A stretch of DNA of 58,280 nt from Sphingobium chlorophenolicum (GCF_000722875.1 NZ_JFHR01000031.1:1-58280); one strand, 5' to 3'; shown: positions 34,501-44,239, counted from the first letter of the stretch. Program-made: numbers and translations. The notes: generated by a model not told the origin, from the letters alone.

Positions 34501-36090
34501 ATGTCAGACGTCACCATCAAACGCGCCCTTCTTTCCGTTTCGGACAAGTCCGGCCTCATCGAACTGGGCCAGGCGCTGGGCCAGCATGGCGTCGAACTGG
34601 TGTCGACCGGCGGCACGGCGAAGGCGCTGCGCGAGGCGGGGCTGGAGGTGAAGGACATTTCCGACCTCACCGGCTTCCCGGAAATGATGGACGGCCGTGT
34701 CAAGACTCTGCACCCCAAGGTGCATGGCGGCCTGCTGGCCGTACGTGACAATCCCGAACATGTCGCCTCGATGGACGAGCATGCGATCGGCGCGATCGAC
34801 CTGGTCGTCGTCAACCTCTATCCCTTCGCCGCCACCGTGGCCAAGGGCGCGGAGCGCGAGGAGATCATCGAGAATATCGACATTGGCGGCCCTTCCATGG
34901 TCCGCTCCGCCGCGAAGAATCATGAGAGCGTCGCCATCGTCACCGACCCCGCCGACTATGCCCGCCTGATCGCGGAAATGGCGGAAAAGGGTGGCGCGAC
35001 CAGCTACGACTTCCGCCGCATGCTCGCGGCCAAGGCCTATGCCGCCACCGCCGCCTACGATTCGATGATCGCAAGCTGGTTCGCCTTCGCCGACCAGGGC
35101 GTGCAGTTCCCCGAAAGCCTCTCCGTCTCCAGCAAGCTGGGCTCGACCCTGCGCTACGGCGAAAATCCGCACCAGTCGGCCGCGCTGTATCTGCCGGTCG
35201 GCCCCGCTGCGAACGGCATTGCGCAGGCGAAGCAGATCCAGGGCAAGGAACTCAGCTACAATAATTACAATGACGCCGACGCTGCGCTGGAACTGGTCAG
35301 CGAGTTCCGCGACGGCCCGCCGACCGTCGTGATCGTCAAGCACGCCAATCCCTGCGGCGTCGCGACCGGCAATACGTTGATCGAAGCCTATGAGGCCGCG
35401 CTCGCCTGCGACAGCGTATCGGCCTTCGGCGGCATCATTGCCGTCAACCGCCCGCTCGACGGTCCGACCGCCGAAGCGATCAGCGGCATCTTCACCGAAG
35501 TCGTCGCCGCGCCCGACGCGGACGAGGAAGCGAAGGCGGTTTTCGCGAAGAAGAAGAATCTCCGTCTGCTGCTGACCGGCGAACTTCCCGATCCTGCACG
35601 TCCGGGCCTTCAGATGAAGAGCATAGCCGGGGGCCTGCTGGTGCAGGGCCGCGACAATGGCCGCATCACCCGCGACCAGTTGAAGCTCGTGACCAAGCGC
35701 GCGCCGACGGAACAGGAGCTCAGCGATTGCCTGTTCGCCTGGACCGTCGCCAAACATGTGAAGTCCAACGCCATCGTCTATGCGAAGGACAACAGCACCG
35801 CAGGCATCGGTGCGGGGCAGATGAACCGTCTCGAATCCGCCCGCATTGCCGCATGGAAGGCCAGGGACGCCGCCGAAAAGGCGGGCTGGAGCGAAGCGCG
35901 CACCATCGGTTCGGCGGTCGCTTCCGACGCCTTCTTCCCCTTCGCCGACGGCCTTCTGGCGGCGGTCGAGGCGGGCGCGACGGCGGTGATCCAGCCGGGC
36001 GGATCGATCCGCGATGACGAGGTGATCGCCGCCGCCGACGAGGCGGGCCTCGCCATGGTCTTCACCGGGATGCGCCACTTCCGCCACTGA
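34501..36090 (+). CDS. purH: Bifunctional AICAR formyltransferase/IMP cyclohydrolase
   Basis: Catalyses the last two steps of IMP synthesis. The 529-aa protein has the N-terminal cyclohydrolase domain ([43 protein letters not shown]) and the C-terminal transformylase domain ([28 protein letters not shown] with the catalytic Lys-His). The start is ATG at 34501; the upstream in-frame stretch is not conserved. A large hairpin follows the gene. Confidence 0.97.
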   Translation: MSDVTIKRALLSVSDKSGLIELGQALGQHGVELVSTGGTAKALREAGLEVKDISDLTGFPEMMDGRVKTLHPKVHGGLLAVRDNPEHVASMDEHAIGAIDLVVVNLYPFAATVAKGAEREEIIENIDIGGPSMVRSAAKNHESVAIVTDPADYARLIAEMAEKGGATSYDFRRMLAAKAYAATAAYDSMIASWFAFADQGVQFPESLSVSSKLGSTLRYGENPHQSAALYLPVGPAANGIAQAKQIQGKELSYNNYNDADAALELVSEFRDGPPTVVIVKHANPCGVATGNTLIEAYEAALACDSVSAFGGIIAVNRPLDGPTAEAISGIFTEVVAAPDADEEAKAVFAKKKNLRLLLTGELPDPARPGLQMKSIAGGLLVQGRDNGRITRDQLKLVTKRAPTEQELSDCLFAWTVAKHVKSNAIVYAKDNSTAGIGAGQMNRLESARIAAWKARDAAEKAGWSEARTIGSAVASDAFFPFADGLLAAVEAGATAVIQPGGSIRDDEVIAAADEAGLAMVFTGMRHFRH

Positions 36091-36102
36091 TGCCGGAATG
36101 AC

Positions 36103-36140
36103 GCGCATGCGAAAGGGTGTTTCAATCCTTTCGCATGCGC
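36103..36140. terminator. Strong hairpin downstream of purH
   Basis: Perfect 14-bp stem GCGCATGCGAAAGG (36103-36116) with CCTTTCGCATGCGC (36127-36140) and a 10-base loop, 12 bases after the purH stop. It is followed by AAAAATAA rather than a T run, so it is not a textbook terminator on the plus strand but probably ends or protects the purH mRNA. Confidence 0.6.
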
Positions 36141-36271
36141 AAAAATAACGGTTTTCAGCCAATTTTCGTGAACTGGCCCTTTTCAACGGCCTGCACGAAG
36201 CCTATTTTGTTACACGACCCCTCTCCCACGTCAGGCGATGGGCACCGACTTAGTTCGACAGGAGATATTGG

Positions 36272-36613
36272 ATGACCAGAAAGACTCTGGTGGCGATGGC
36301 CGCCATGATGACTCTTGCGCTGCCCGCAGCGAACGCCTTTGCCGGCATCAACGACATGGATGTAGTGGTCGATGGCCGCACCGGGGCGGAAACCCGCAGC
36401 ATCGCGGTGTCGATGGCCGACCTCAACCTGGCCAGCACCCATGGCGCCCGCATGGCGGATTCCCGCATCACCAAGGCGGCCAAGCAGGTCTGCGGCTGGA
36501 TGAACGGGTCGATCCTGCCTGCCACGCCGGATTATCGCGCTTGCTTCGGCGAAGCCCTCGACGGCGCTCGCTCGGACCTCAACACGCTGATCCAATCGCA
36601 GCGTCAGGGCTGA
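36272..36613 (+). CDS. UrcA family protein (secreted)
   Basis: Protein of 113 aa with a signal peptide (about 1-24, ANAFA). The UrcA-type core is SIAVSMADLNLASTHGARMADSRITKAAKQVCG, with a second Cys in PDYRACFGEAL that may pair with the first. UrcA proteins are periplasmic proteins of unknown function common in sphingomonads and caulobacters. AGGAGA lies before the ATG. A hairpin follows the gene. Confidence 0.82.
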   Translation: MTRKTLVAMAAMMTLALPAANAFAGINDMDVVVDGRTGAETRSIAVSMADLNLASTHGARMADSRITKAAKQVCGWMNGSILPATPDYRACFGEALDGARSDLNTLIQSQRQG

Positions 36614-36624
36614 TTTCCTTGGGC

Positions 36625-36655
36625 GGCGCCGGCGGCTTCAACGGCTGTCGGCGCC
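36625..36655 (+). terminator. Hairpin downstream of the UrcA gene
   Basis: A 12-base stem starting GGCGCCG and ending CGGCGCC (two G-U pairs), loop TTCAACG, beginning 12 bases after the stop. No T run follows, so it is a weak terminator candidate. Confidence 0.4.
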
Positions 36656-36756
36656 GACCGAACTTGCCCCGAACTTGCATTGTTACCAGGCATTAACTAC
36701 TCCTTAGAGGATTTTCTTCACCTAGATCGGCGAAGGATTTCACCGGGGGGCCTTGG

Positions 36757-38283
36757 ATGCCGCAGAACGACCACAATGTGGATGTCGCCATTATCGGCGC
36801 GGGTCCGGCTGGGCTTACGGCCGCCTATCTGCTCACCAAAAAAGGCTATTCGGTCCGGGTCATCGAAAAGGACCCCATCTATGTCGGCGGCATCAGCCGG
36901 ACCGTGGAGTTGAACGGCTTCCGCTTCGATATTGGCGGCCATCGCTTCTTTTCCAAGTCGAAGGAGGTCGTGGACCTCTGGAACGAAATCCTGCCCGACG
37001 ATTTCATCCAGCGCCCCCGGATGAGCCGCATCTATTATGAGGGCAAATATTACAGCTATCCGCTGCGCGCCTTCGAAGCGCTAGGCAATCTGGGCATCTG
37101 GCGCTCGACCCTCTGCATGGCCAGCTTCGCCAAGGCGAAGCTGTTTCCCAATCGCGACGTCCGATCCTTCCAGGACTGGACCGTCAACGCCTTTGGCCAC
37201 AAGCTCTTCTCCATCTTCTTCAAGACCTATACGGAAAAGGTCTGGGGCATGCCCTGCGACGAGATGTCGGCGGACTGGGCGGCGCAACGCATCAAGGGCC
37301 TGTCGCTCTGGGGCGCGGTGATGGACGGGCTGAAACGGTCGCTTGGCCTCAACAGGAAGCCCAATGACGGCATGGCGACCAAGACGCTGCTGGAAAGCTT
37401 CCGCTATCCGCGCCTCGGCCCCGGCATGATGTGGGAAGCGGCCCGTGATTTCGTGGTCGCGGGCGGCAATCAGGTGCTGATGGGGCATAGCCTGGACCAG
37501 CTTACGCAGGACCGGAAAAGCGGCCGCTGGCGCATGACGGCGCAGGGACCGGACGGCGAGGTCGTCATCCATGCCGCCCATGTCGTCAGTTCCGCGCCGA
37601 TGCGCGAACTGGCCGGGCGCATCCATCCGCTGCCCGCCACGCTGGGCCATGCGATGGAACTCAAATATCGCGACTTCCTGACCGTGGCGCTTATGGTGAA
37701 GGGGGACGATATCTTCCCCGACAACTGGATCTACATCCACGACAGCAAGGTGAAGGTCGGCCGCATCCAGAATTTTCGCAGTTGGTCGCCCGAAATGGTG
37801 CCGGATCCGGATCTGGCCTGCGTCGGCCTGGAATATTTCTGTTTCGAGGGCGACGGCCTCTGGTCGTCCAGCGACGCCGATCTGATCGACCTTGCGAAGA
37901 AGGAAATGGCGATCCTTGGCCTGTGCGATCCGGGCGATGTGGTCGGCGGCGCGGTGGTGCGGCAGGAAAAGGCCTATCCCGTCTATGACGACAGCTATGC
38001 CGCCAATGTGCTGGCCATGCGCACCGAATTGCAGCGCCTCTACCCCACGCTGCATCTGGTCGGCCGCAACGGCATGCATCGCTACAACAACCAGGATCAT
38101 GCGATGATGACCGCGATGTTGACCGTCCGCAATATCGAGGCGGGCGAACAGATTTACGACATATGGGCGGTAAACGAAGACGCCGAATATCATGAGGCGG
38201 GCGAGGAAGGGCAGCAGACAGCCGGAGAGCGCGCCGCCCTGAAGAGCGAACGGCTGGTGCCCAATCGGTTGAAGGCGGCCTGA
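36757..38283 (+). CDS. FAD/NAD(P)-dependent oxidoreductase (UDP-galactopyranose mutase/amine oxidase-like)
   Basis: Protein of 508 aa with a dinucleotide fold at the N terminus, VDVAIIGAGPAGLTAAYLL (about 8-26), then an Arg-rich flavin contact, GGISRTVELNGFRFDIGGHRFF, as in UDP-galactopyranose mutases and protoporphyrinogen oxidase-like enzymes. A C-terminal FAD segment is GRNGMHRYNNQDHAMMTAM. The exact substrate is not known. It is followed 5 bases later by gtrA and then a GT-C-like gene, so a role in surface or lipid-linked sugar modification is likely (inference). Confidence 0.82.
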   Translation: MPQNDHNVDVAIIGAGPAGLTAAYLLTKKGYSVRVIEKDPIYVGGISRTVELNGFRFDIGGHRFFSKSKEVVDLWNEILPDDFIQRPRMSRIYYEGKYYSYPLRAFEALGNLGIWRSTLCMASFAKAKLFPNRDVRSFQDWTVNAFGHKLFSIFFKTYTEKVWGMPCDEMSADWAAQRIKGLSLWGAVMDGLKRSLGLNRKPNDGMATKTLLESFRYPRLGPGMMWEAARDFVVAGGNQVLMGHSLDQLTQDRKSGRWRMTAQGPDGEVVIHAAHVVSSAPMRELAGRIHPLPATLGHAMELKYRDFLTVALMVKGDDIFPDNWIYIHDSKVKVGRIQNFRSWSPEMVPDPDLACVGLEYFCFEGDGLWSSSDADLIDLAKKEMAILGLCDPGDVVGGAVVRQEKAYPVYDDSYAANVLAMRTELQRLYPTLHLVGRNGMHRYNNQDHAMMTAMLTVRNIEAGEQIYDIWAVNEDAEYHEAGEEGQQTAGERAALKSERLVPNRLKAA

Positions 38284-38288
38284 CCTCC

Positions 38289-38708
38289 ATGCCCCATTGG
38301 GTGCGCACCATGGCCGGGCCGGTCAATGCCGTCATCGGCCGCTTCACCTTCACCCGCTATCTGCTGGCCAGCATCTGCGCCCTGTCGGGGGATTTCGCGC
38401 TGTTCATGGCGCTGAACCATATGGGCCTGCCGCCCGCTGTCGCGGCGCTTGGCGGCTATTCGGGCGGGCTCGTCCTGCACTGGCTGATCAGCGTCCGCTT
38501 CGTCTTCGAAATGCCGCAGCCCGCAACCCATGCGCAGCGCATCGCCTTCATCGCCAGCGCCCTGATCGGCATGGCGATCACCATGACGGTGGTGGGCGGC
38601 CTGAGCGGCCTGGGCCTGTCGCCCGCAATGGCCAAGTTGATGGCGGTCCCGGTCAGCTTCCTTTCCGTCTATGCGATCCGGAAATATGGCATCTTCGCCC
38701 GCGCCTGA
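38289..38708 (+). CDS. GtrA-like membrane protein
   Basis: Protein of 139 aa with four membrane helices. The GtrA signature is RYLLASICALSGDFALFMALNHMG near residue 20, and the central HWLISVRFVF is also typical. GtrA proteins are thought to flip undecaprenyl-linked sugars or assist glycosyltransferases. It ends inside the start of the next gene, with an overlap of about 23 bases. Confidence 0.9.
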   Translation: MPHWVRTMAGPVNAVIGRFTFTRYLLASICALSGDFALFMALNHMGLPPAVAALGGYSGGLVLHWLISVRFVFEMPQPATHAQRIAFIASALIGMAITMTVVGGLSGLGLSPAMAKLMAVPVSFLSVYAIRKYGIFARA

Positions 38709-40536
38709 ATTGCCGTCCCTTCCCGCCAAACCCCTGATCGCCCGATGGCAGATCGGCGCGGGGCTGTTGCTGGCGTGGCTTTTATGCTGCGCCGTCATGC
38801 TCTGGCTGGCCCGCAACAGCCTGCCGACATTGGATTTCCGCGATCCGGATGACGCCATGCGGTTGCAGCAGGTCCGCGACTGGCTGCACGGACAGGGTTT
38901 CTGGGACGTCAGCCAGCATCGCGTCAATCCACCGGTCGGGGGACCGATGCATTGGTCGCGCATCGTCGACATGCCGATCGCGGCCCTGATCCTTCTTTTG
39001 CGTCCGCTGTTCGGAGCGGCCACGGCGGAACTGGCCGCCTGCGCGCTGGTGCCCCTGCTGACGCTGGGCGCGCTGACCGGCACGCTGTTCCTGGCGGCCA
39101 GGCGCGCCACCGGCAGCGGCATCACCGCCCTGCTGGCAGTGACCCTGCTGCTGACGACACCCACCATATTGGTCCAGTTCACGCCGCTTCGGATCGACCA
39201 TCATGGGTGGCAGATCTGGATGGCAGCCCTGGCTTTGTGCGGATCGCTGGACCGGCATCGCTCCAGGGGCGGCATCACCGCTGGACTGGCGCTGGCGGTC
39301 TGGCTTCAGATTTCCAGCGAAGCCTTGCCCTATGCCGCGCTGTTCGCGGGTGCTTTCGCCCTGCGATACTGGCTCGACGCCAGGGAGGGGGTGCGGCTTC
39401 GCGCTTTCGCCGTCACGCTGGGCGGCGGCGCGCTGGCCCTGCTGCTGGTGCTGCGCGGCTTGCAGGCGCCGCTGATCCGGCAATGCGACAGCCTGTCGGC
39501 CGCCTATGTCTGGCCGCTACTGGCCTTTACGCTGGCGACGCCCCTGGCCTTGCGCCTGTTCGGTTCCGGTTCGACCCGGCGCCGTTTCCTGGCGACCGCA
39601 GCCGCCGGCCTTTCCGCGGCCGGACTGTTTCTGCTGACCGGGGGCGCATGCCTTTCGGGCGATCCGTTCAAGGCGCTCGGCCCCGTGGCCTACCGCCTCT
39701 GGTATCTGCAAGTGAAGGAAGGCCGCCCGGTCTGGGAACAGGGTCTGCTGATGGGGGGCATCATCCTCCTTCCGGCGATAATGGGCCTGATCGGCACGAT
39801 CGTCGCAGCCAGGACGGCGAAGGACCGCGAAGCGCGGGATGGCTGGATCGTCATCACGCTGCTGCTGGGCGGCGCTTTGGCCGTCGCGATCCTGGTGTTG
39901 CGCGCCATGTCGGTGGCGCATGTCCTGGCGCTGCCCGGCATCGCCTGGCTGCTGCTGACGATGTTCCAGCATATCCAGACCTGGTCCAGAGCGGCGGTGC
40001 GAATAGTGGTGACGGCGGCCGTCGCCCTGTTGCTCACCCCGGCCGGTCTTTGCGGCGCCTGGATCCTGATCGCGAGCGGCGCGGCGGAGAAGGAACAGCC
40101 CGAAACCGTCAATTGCCGGGCATCGGCCATATTGGCACCGTTGCGCGCGCTGCCCAAGGCAACCCTGTTCGCCCCGCTTGATCTGGGCCCCGACATTCTC
40201 GTGCGGACCGGCCATAGCGTGATCGGGACGGCCCATCACCGCAACGCGGCCGGGATAACCGCCGTCATCGCGGGGTTCACAGCCACGCCCGACAAGGCGC
40301 AGGCGATCGTCATGGGGCTGAATGGCGGCAAAGGCGCGGATTATGTCCTGATTTGCCACGAACTGAACGAAGTCAAACATTATCGCGCCGACTTCCCGCA
40401 CGGTCTGGCCGCCGCGCTGGAGCGCAACAAGACGCCGCGCTGGTTGCGGCCCATCCCCGGCAAGGGGCCGCTCCGCATCTACAAGGTGGTGGCTCAGCCC
40501 GGCGCGAAGGTCAGCGCCACGCCATTCATGCAATAA
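38686..40536 (+). CDS. Polytopic membrane protein, GT-C glycosyltransferase-like
   Basis: Protein of about 616 aa with some ten or more membrane helices. After the first helix comes DFRDPDDAMRLQQVRDWL, an acidic loop where GT-C enzymes (Pmt/ArnT type) keep catalytic Asp residues; an RIDHHGWQ motif follows the third or fourth helix. The C-terminal 150 residues look periplasmic and include CRASAILAPLRALP. No close family is recognised; similar sphingomonad proteins may be mislabelled as transporters. The start is probably ATG at 38686, with 38671 as the alternative. Its 3' end overlaps msrB by 43 bases. Confidence 0.7.
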   Translation: MASSPAPELPSLPAKPLIARWQIGAGLLLAWLLCCAVMLWLARNSLPTLDFRDPDDAMRLQQVRDWLHGQGFWDVSQHRVNPPVGGPMHWSRIVDMPIAALILLLRPLFGAATAELAACALVPLLTLGALTGTLFLAARRATGSGITALLAVTLLLTTPTILVQFTPLRIDHHGWQIWMAALALCGSLDRHRSRGGITAGLALAVWLQISSEALPYAALFAGAFALRYWLDAREGVRLRAFAVTLGGGALALLLVLRGLQAPLIRQCDSLSAAYVWPLLAFTLATPLALRLFGSGSTRRRFLATAAAGLSAAGLFLLTGGACLSGDPFKALGPVAYRLWYLQVKEGRPVWEQGLLMGGIILLPAIMGLIGTIVAARTAKDREARDGWIVITLLLGGALAVAILVLRAMSVAHVLALPGIAWLLLTMFQHIQTWSRAAVRIVVTAAVALLLTPAGLCGAWILIASGAAEKEQPETVNCRASAILAPLRALPKATLFAPLDLGPDILVRTGHSVIGTAHHRNAAGITAVIAGFTATPDKAQAIVMGLNGGKGADYVLICHELNEVKHYRADFPHGLAAALERNKTPRWLRPIPGKGPLRIYKVVAQPGAKVSATPFMQ

Positions 40537-40970
40537 CGTTTGCCGGTGGGCTTCGGCCCGTCATCGAAGACATGGCCCAGATGCCCGCCGCAACGGCTGC
40601 AATGCACCTCGGTTCGGGGATAGCCGAGTTCAAGATCGCGGGACGTGCCGACCGCACCGGGCAAGGGCGCCCAGAAGCTGGGCCAGCCCGTCCCGCTGTC
40701 GAACTTAGTCTTCGAATCGAACAGCGGCTGGGCGCAACCGGCGCAGGCGAAGGTGCCCCGGCGATGTTCCTTGTTCAGCGGGCTGGTGAAGGGATATTCG
40801 GTCGAACGCCGCCGCAGCACCTGATAGGCAAGCGGACTCAGCCTTTTGCGCCAATCCGCATCGCTGAGCGTGTAGGGATAGGCGGCGTCGGCCTCGCTCA
40901 GCCCCGATCGCCACAGGACAAGCATCGCCGCGGCGCAGCCGCCAATGCCCAGAAATCGCCGCCGATCCAT
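40494..40970 (-). CDS. msrB: Peptide-methionine (R)-S-oxide reductase, probably exported by Tat
   Basis: Repairs oxidised methionine. The 158-aa protein has a twin-arginine-like start (MDRRRFLGIGG) and hydrophobic stretch ending near ADAA, so it acts in the periplasm. The MsrB core shows zinc pairs CAGC and CSRC, GTGWPSFW, the HLGHVFDDGP loop, and the catalytic Cys in RYCMNG. An in-frame ATG at 40982 gives four more residues and cannot be excluded. It is the last gene after an ABC exporter and is convergent, overlapping the GT-C-like gene. Confidence 0.92.
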   Translation of the reverse strand: MDRRRFLGIGGCAAAMLVLWRSGLSEADAAYPYTLSDADWRKRLSPLAYQVLRRRSTEYPFTSPLNKEHRRGTFACAGCAQPLFDSKTKFDSGTGWPSFWAPLPGAVGTSRDLELGYPRTEVHCSRCGGHLGHVFDDGPKPTGKRYCMNGVALTFAPG

Positions 40971-40989
40971 AAGGGCGATCATGACAGGT

Positions 40990-42180
40990 TCAGCCTGTCG
41001 CGCTTCTGAACAACTGCTTCCACCAGCCGCCGCCGGATTTCAGCACATGGCGGCGGAACAGCAGCACGCCGATGCGGATGATCAATCCCACCCAGATCAT
41101 CTGCCACGCGATGGCCAGCAGATGCGGCCAGATCGCATCCACCTGCGCCGCCCGCGCGATCATGGCGAAGGGGGAGGAGAAGGGCAGGATCACGGCCGCG
41201 ATTTCCGGCGGCGATCCCATCTTGTCGACCGCATAGGTGGCAAAGAAGAAGATCAGCATCTGCCCCATGGTGACGGGCATGTTCAGCGTCTGCACTTCGC
41301 GCACTGTCGCCGCCTGCGCGCCGATCCCCAGGAAGAGGGAGCCGAGCAGCGTATAGGCCATGGCGAAATAGAGGATGGCGAGCATCAGGAAGGCCGGCCA
41401 GCCGACGGCGGGAACCGGCAGGGAGACGCCGGGCGTCTTCAACGCCAGGAACACGCCAAAGGCCGTGGCACCCCAGAAAAAGATGCCGACGAAGCTCATC
41501 GCCAGCATCGCCATCAGCTTGCCCAGGAAGATCGCGTCGACCGGCACGGCAGCGGCCAATATCTCTATGATCTTATTGGTCTTTTCCTCGACCAGATTGG
41601 ACAGGATCATGCCCGCCAGCAGGATCGTCAGGAAGAAGATCACGATCTGCGCGATCCGCCCGATCACCAGCCTGCCCTGGCTCTGCGCGCCGACGCTGGT
41701 AGCGACCTGCTGCGCCTCCACATGCACCATATGCAGCGACTTTTCGGCCAGCGCCGCGCTGGCGAGCAGGCTGATGTCGCCCTCCAGCCGCCTTATGTCC
41801 TGCGGCTGGCCGGTCATCACCGGCTGGGCGGGGGAGCCGGACACGATCACCATGACGTCGGCATTGGCCCTCGCCAGTTGGACACGGGGCGCGGGCGACA
41901 GGGGCACCCGGCGCAGCGCCGGCAGGGCCTGCGGCCCCATGCGCTCCGCCAGCCGGGCATGGGCGCGCTGCATCCGCGCCGTGTCGGCGGGCGACATGGC
42001 CACGCCGACGACCGGGCGCAGGTCGGCGGTCGAAATCTTGTCGCCCAGCCCGCCGAACGCCATGCCGATGACGATGGGGAATAGCGGGCCGAGCAGGAAG
42101 AAGATGAAGGTGCGGGACAGAACGACGGCGGTGAAATCCCGCCGGGCGATGACCAGGGCAGCGCGCATCATTTCCATCAT
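40990..42180 (-). CDS. ABC-2 type exporter permease (NatB-like)
   Basis: Membrane subunit of 396 aa: one N-terminal helix (FLLGPLFPIVIGMAFGG), a periplasmic domain of about 180 residues, then five C-terminal helices including VIFFLTILLAGMILSNLVEEKTNKIIEILAA, which is the ABC-2/NatB hallmark. It starts at ATG 42180, overlapping the ATPase stop. The substrate is unknown; NatAB exports sodium, but other substrates are possible. Confidence 0.88.
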   Translation of the reverse strand: MMEMMRAALVIARRDFTAVVLSRTFIFFLLGPLFPIVIGMAFGGLGDKISTADLRPVVGVAMSPADTARMQRAHARLAERMGPQALPALRRVPLSPAPRVQLARANADVMVIVSGSPAQPVMTGQPQDIRRLEGDISLLASAALAEKSLHMVHVEAQQVATSVGAQSQGRLVIGRIAQIVIFFLTILLAGMILSNLVEEKTNKIIEILAAAVPVDAIFLGKLMAMLAMSFVGIFFWGATAFGVFLALKTPGVSLPVPAVGWPAFLMLAILYFAMAYTLLGSLFLGIGAQAATVREVQTLNMPVTMGQMLIFFFATYAVDKMGSPPEIAAVILPFSSPFAMIARAAQVDAIWPHLLAIAWQMIWVGLIIRIGVLLFRRHVLKSGGGWWKQLFRSATG

Positions 42181-43133
42181 GCCGCTTCCTCCCGCACCTG
42201 ATCGGCCTGCATCTGCCGGGCCGCCGCTTCGCCCGCGATAGCCACGAAGGCGTCGTGCAGGCCGGGCCGCTCGATCGACAGGCTTTCGATCCCGGCATGG
42301 CCGTCGAGCAGCGCCCGGAGCAGCGGTTCGATGCCCTCTTGCGGCAGGGCGAAATGCCATGCCCCGTCCTGCGCCAGCGTTTCGGGGGGCAGGGCGCGGC
42401 GCCAGCCGCCGTCGCTGGCGCGGGTGCGAAGCCGGACCTGCGGGCGCAGGCGGTTGCGGGCATCGTCCACCGTTCCTTCAAAACGGACCTTGCCGCCCGC
42501 GACGATGGCCACGCGCTCGCACAACCGCTCCGCATGGGCGATGACATGGGTGGAAAACAGCACCGTCACGCCGCGCCGGGCCTGGTCGCGGATCAACGTC
42601 TCCAGCTTGCCCTGATTGAAGGCGTCGAGGCCGGAAAAGGGCTCGTCCAGCACGATCAGGCGGGGTTCGTGGACGATGGTGCCGAAAAGCTGGACAGTCT
42701 GGGCCATGCCCTTCGACAATTGGCGGATCGGCTTTTCGGCAGAGGCGCCCATGCCGTAATCCGCCAGCATGGCGCGGGCGCGTTCCCGCCCGATCCTGAG
42801 CGGCAGGCCGCGCAGCGCGCCCATGAAGGCGACCGCTTCAAATGCCTTCATCGATGGGTAAAGGCCGCGCTCCTCCGGCAGATAGCCGACATTGCGCGCC
42901 TGACGCAGCGGCGCGGGATCGCCCAGCAGGCGGCGTTCGCCCTCGTCCGGGTCGATAATGCCCAGAAGGGTGCGCAGCATCGTCGTCTTGCCTGCGCCAT
43001 TGGGGCCGAGAATGCCGTAGATCGACCCGGCGGGCACCGCGATGTCGATGCCGTCCACCGCCCGGAAATCGCCGAATGTCTTGACAAGACCATGGCCTTC
43101 GACGGCATAGGTCGGTTGAGGAGCACCGATCAT
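42177..43133 (-). CDS. ABC exporter ATP-binding protein (NatA-like)
   Basis: ATPase of 318 aa with Walker A GPNGAGKTTM near residue 43, the signature LSKGMAQTVQL, Walker B LIVLDEPFSGLD and a His in FSTHVIAHAERL. The C-terminal extension is typical of exporters with an ABC-2 partner. ATG at 43133 lies only 22 bases from the divergent queG start, so the promoters overlap the coding regions. Confidence 0.92.
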   Translation of the reverse strand: MIGAPQPTYAVEGHGLVKTFGDFRAVDGIDIAVPAGSIYGILGPNGAGKTTMLRTLLGIIDPDEGERRLLGDPAPLRQARNVGYLPEERGLYPSMKAFEAVAFMGALRGLPLRIGRERARAMLADYGMGASAEKPIRQLSKGMAQTVQLFGTIVHEPRLIVLDEPFSGLDAFNQGKLETLIRDQARRGVTVLFSTHVIAHAERLCERVAIVAGGKVRFEGTVDDARNRLRPQVRLRTRASDGGWRRALPPETLAQDGAWHFALPQEGIEPLLRALLDGHAGIESLSIERPGLHDAFVAIAGEAAARQMQADQVREEAA

Positions 43134-43155
43134 CGGCCTCTGATAGTCGCATCGC

Positions 43156-44199
43156 ATGCCAACGCAAAACGAAACCTTGGAACAGCGGCTTAAGGCCGAG
43201 GCGTTGCGGCTGGGCTTTGCCGCCTGCGCCATCGCGCCCGCCGACGCCGCGCCGCGTTCGGCCGAGCGATTGCGGCAATGGCTGGACGCCGGGCATCATG
43301 GCGACATGCTGTGGATGGAGGAGCGCGCCGGGCAGCGCGGATCGCCGCAGGGCCTGTGGCCCGACGTGCGCAGCGTGATCATGCTGGGGATGAGCTATGC
43401 GCCCGGTCGCGATCCTTTGGCGCTGGCGGAGGTGGACGACCGGGGACGGATTTCGGTCTATGCGCAGGGGCGGGACTATCATGACGTCGTCAAGAAGGGG
43501 CTGAAGGCGCTGGCCCGCTGGCTGGTCGACCAACAGCCGGGCGCACTCAAGGTCTTCGTCGACACCGCGCCGGTGATGGAAAAGCCGCTGGCGCAGGCGG
43601 CGGGGCTTGGCTGGCAGGGGAAGCACAGCAATCTCGTCAGCCGGGTCCATGGAAGCTGGCTGTTCCTGGGGGCGATCTACAGCGAGATCGCGCTGGCCCC
43701 CGATGCGCCGGAGGAGGATCATTGCGGCAGTTGCACCGCCTGCCAGACAGCCTGCCCGACCGACGCCTTCCCTGCGCCCTATGTGGTCGATGCGCGGCGC
43801 TGCATTTCCTACCTCACCATTGAGCATAAGGGGCCGATCCCGGAGGCATTGCGGGCCGGGATCGGCAACCGCATCTATGGCTGCGACGATTGCCTGGCGG
43901 TTTGCCCGTGGAACAAGTTCGCGGATGCGGCGGCGGCGAACCGGGCCTTTGTCGCACGGGCGGAACTGGCGGCGCCGGAACTGGGCGATCTGCTGGCGCT
44001 GGACGATGCGGGCTTTCGCGAGATTTTCTCAGGCTCTCCGATCAAGCGGATCGGCCGGAACCGGATGGTGCGCAACGCCGCCATCGCGGCGGGGAACAGC
44101 GGCGACAGACGGCTGGTCAGGCGATTGCAGGCGCTGGTGACGGACGACGATCCGGTGGTGGCGGAGGCAGCCTGCTGGGCGTTGGAGCAGTTGGTCTAG
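43156..44199 (+). CDS. queG: Epoxyqueuosine reductase
   Basis: Iron-sulphur, cobalamin-dependent enzyme of 347 aa that finishes queuosine in tRNA. It has two 4Fe-4S motifs: [12 protein letters not shown] and [13 protein letters not shown]. The N half shows [16 protein letters not shown] and the [12 protein letters not shown] loop. A HEAT-like tail follows ([20 protein letters not shown]). Confidence 0.95.
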   Translation: MPTQNETLEQRLKAEALRLGFAACAIAPADAAPRSAERLRQWLDAGHHGDMLWMEERAGQRGSPQGLWPDVRSVIMLGMSYAPGRDPLALAEVDDRGRISVYAQGRDYHDVVKKGLKALARWLVDQQPGALKVFVDTAPVMEKPLAQAAGLGWQGKHSNLVSRVHGSWLFLGAIYSEIALAPDAPEEDHCGSCTACQTACPTDAFPAPYVVDARRCISYLTIEHKGPIPEALRAGIGNRIYGCDDCLAVCPWNKFADAAAANRAFVARAELAAPELGDLLALDDAGFREIFSGSPIKRIGRNRMVRNAAIAAGNSGDRRLVRRLQALVTDDDPVVAEAACWALEQLV

Positions 44200-44239
44200 A
44201 ACTTGCGATGGGAGCACGGTGTACTTCATCCCACGCTCC

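Noticed and set aside
33183..36186. Two long minus-strand frames (33183-34814 and 34504-36186) opposite fabH and purH
   Set aside because: Both oppose clear enzymes with catalytic motifs and show shadow-like composition.
40349..41009. Plus-strand frame continuing beyond the GT-C-like gene as an extra gene
   Set aside because: It is antisense to msrB, which has all catalytic and zinc motifs.
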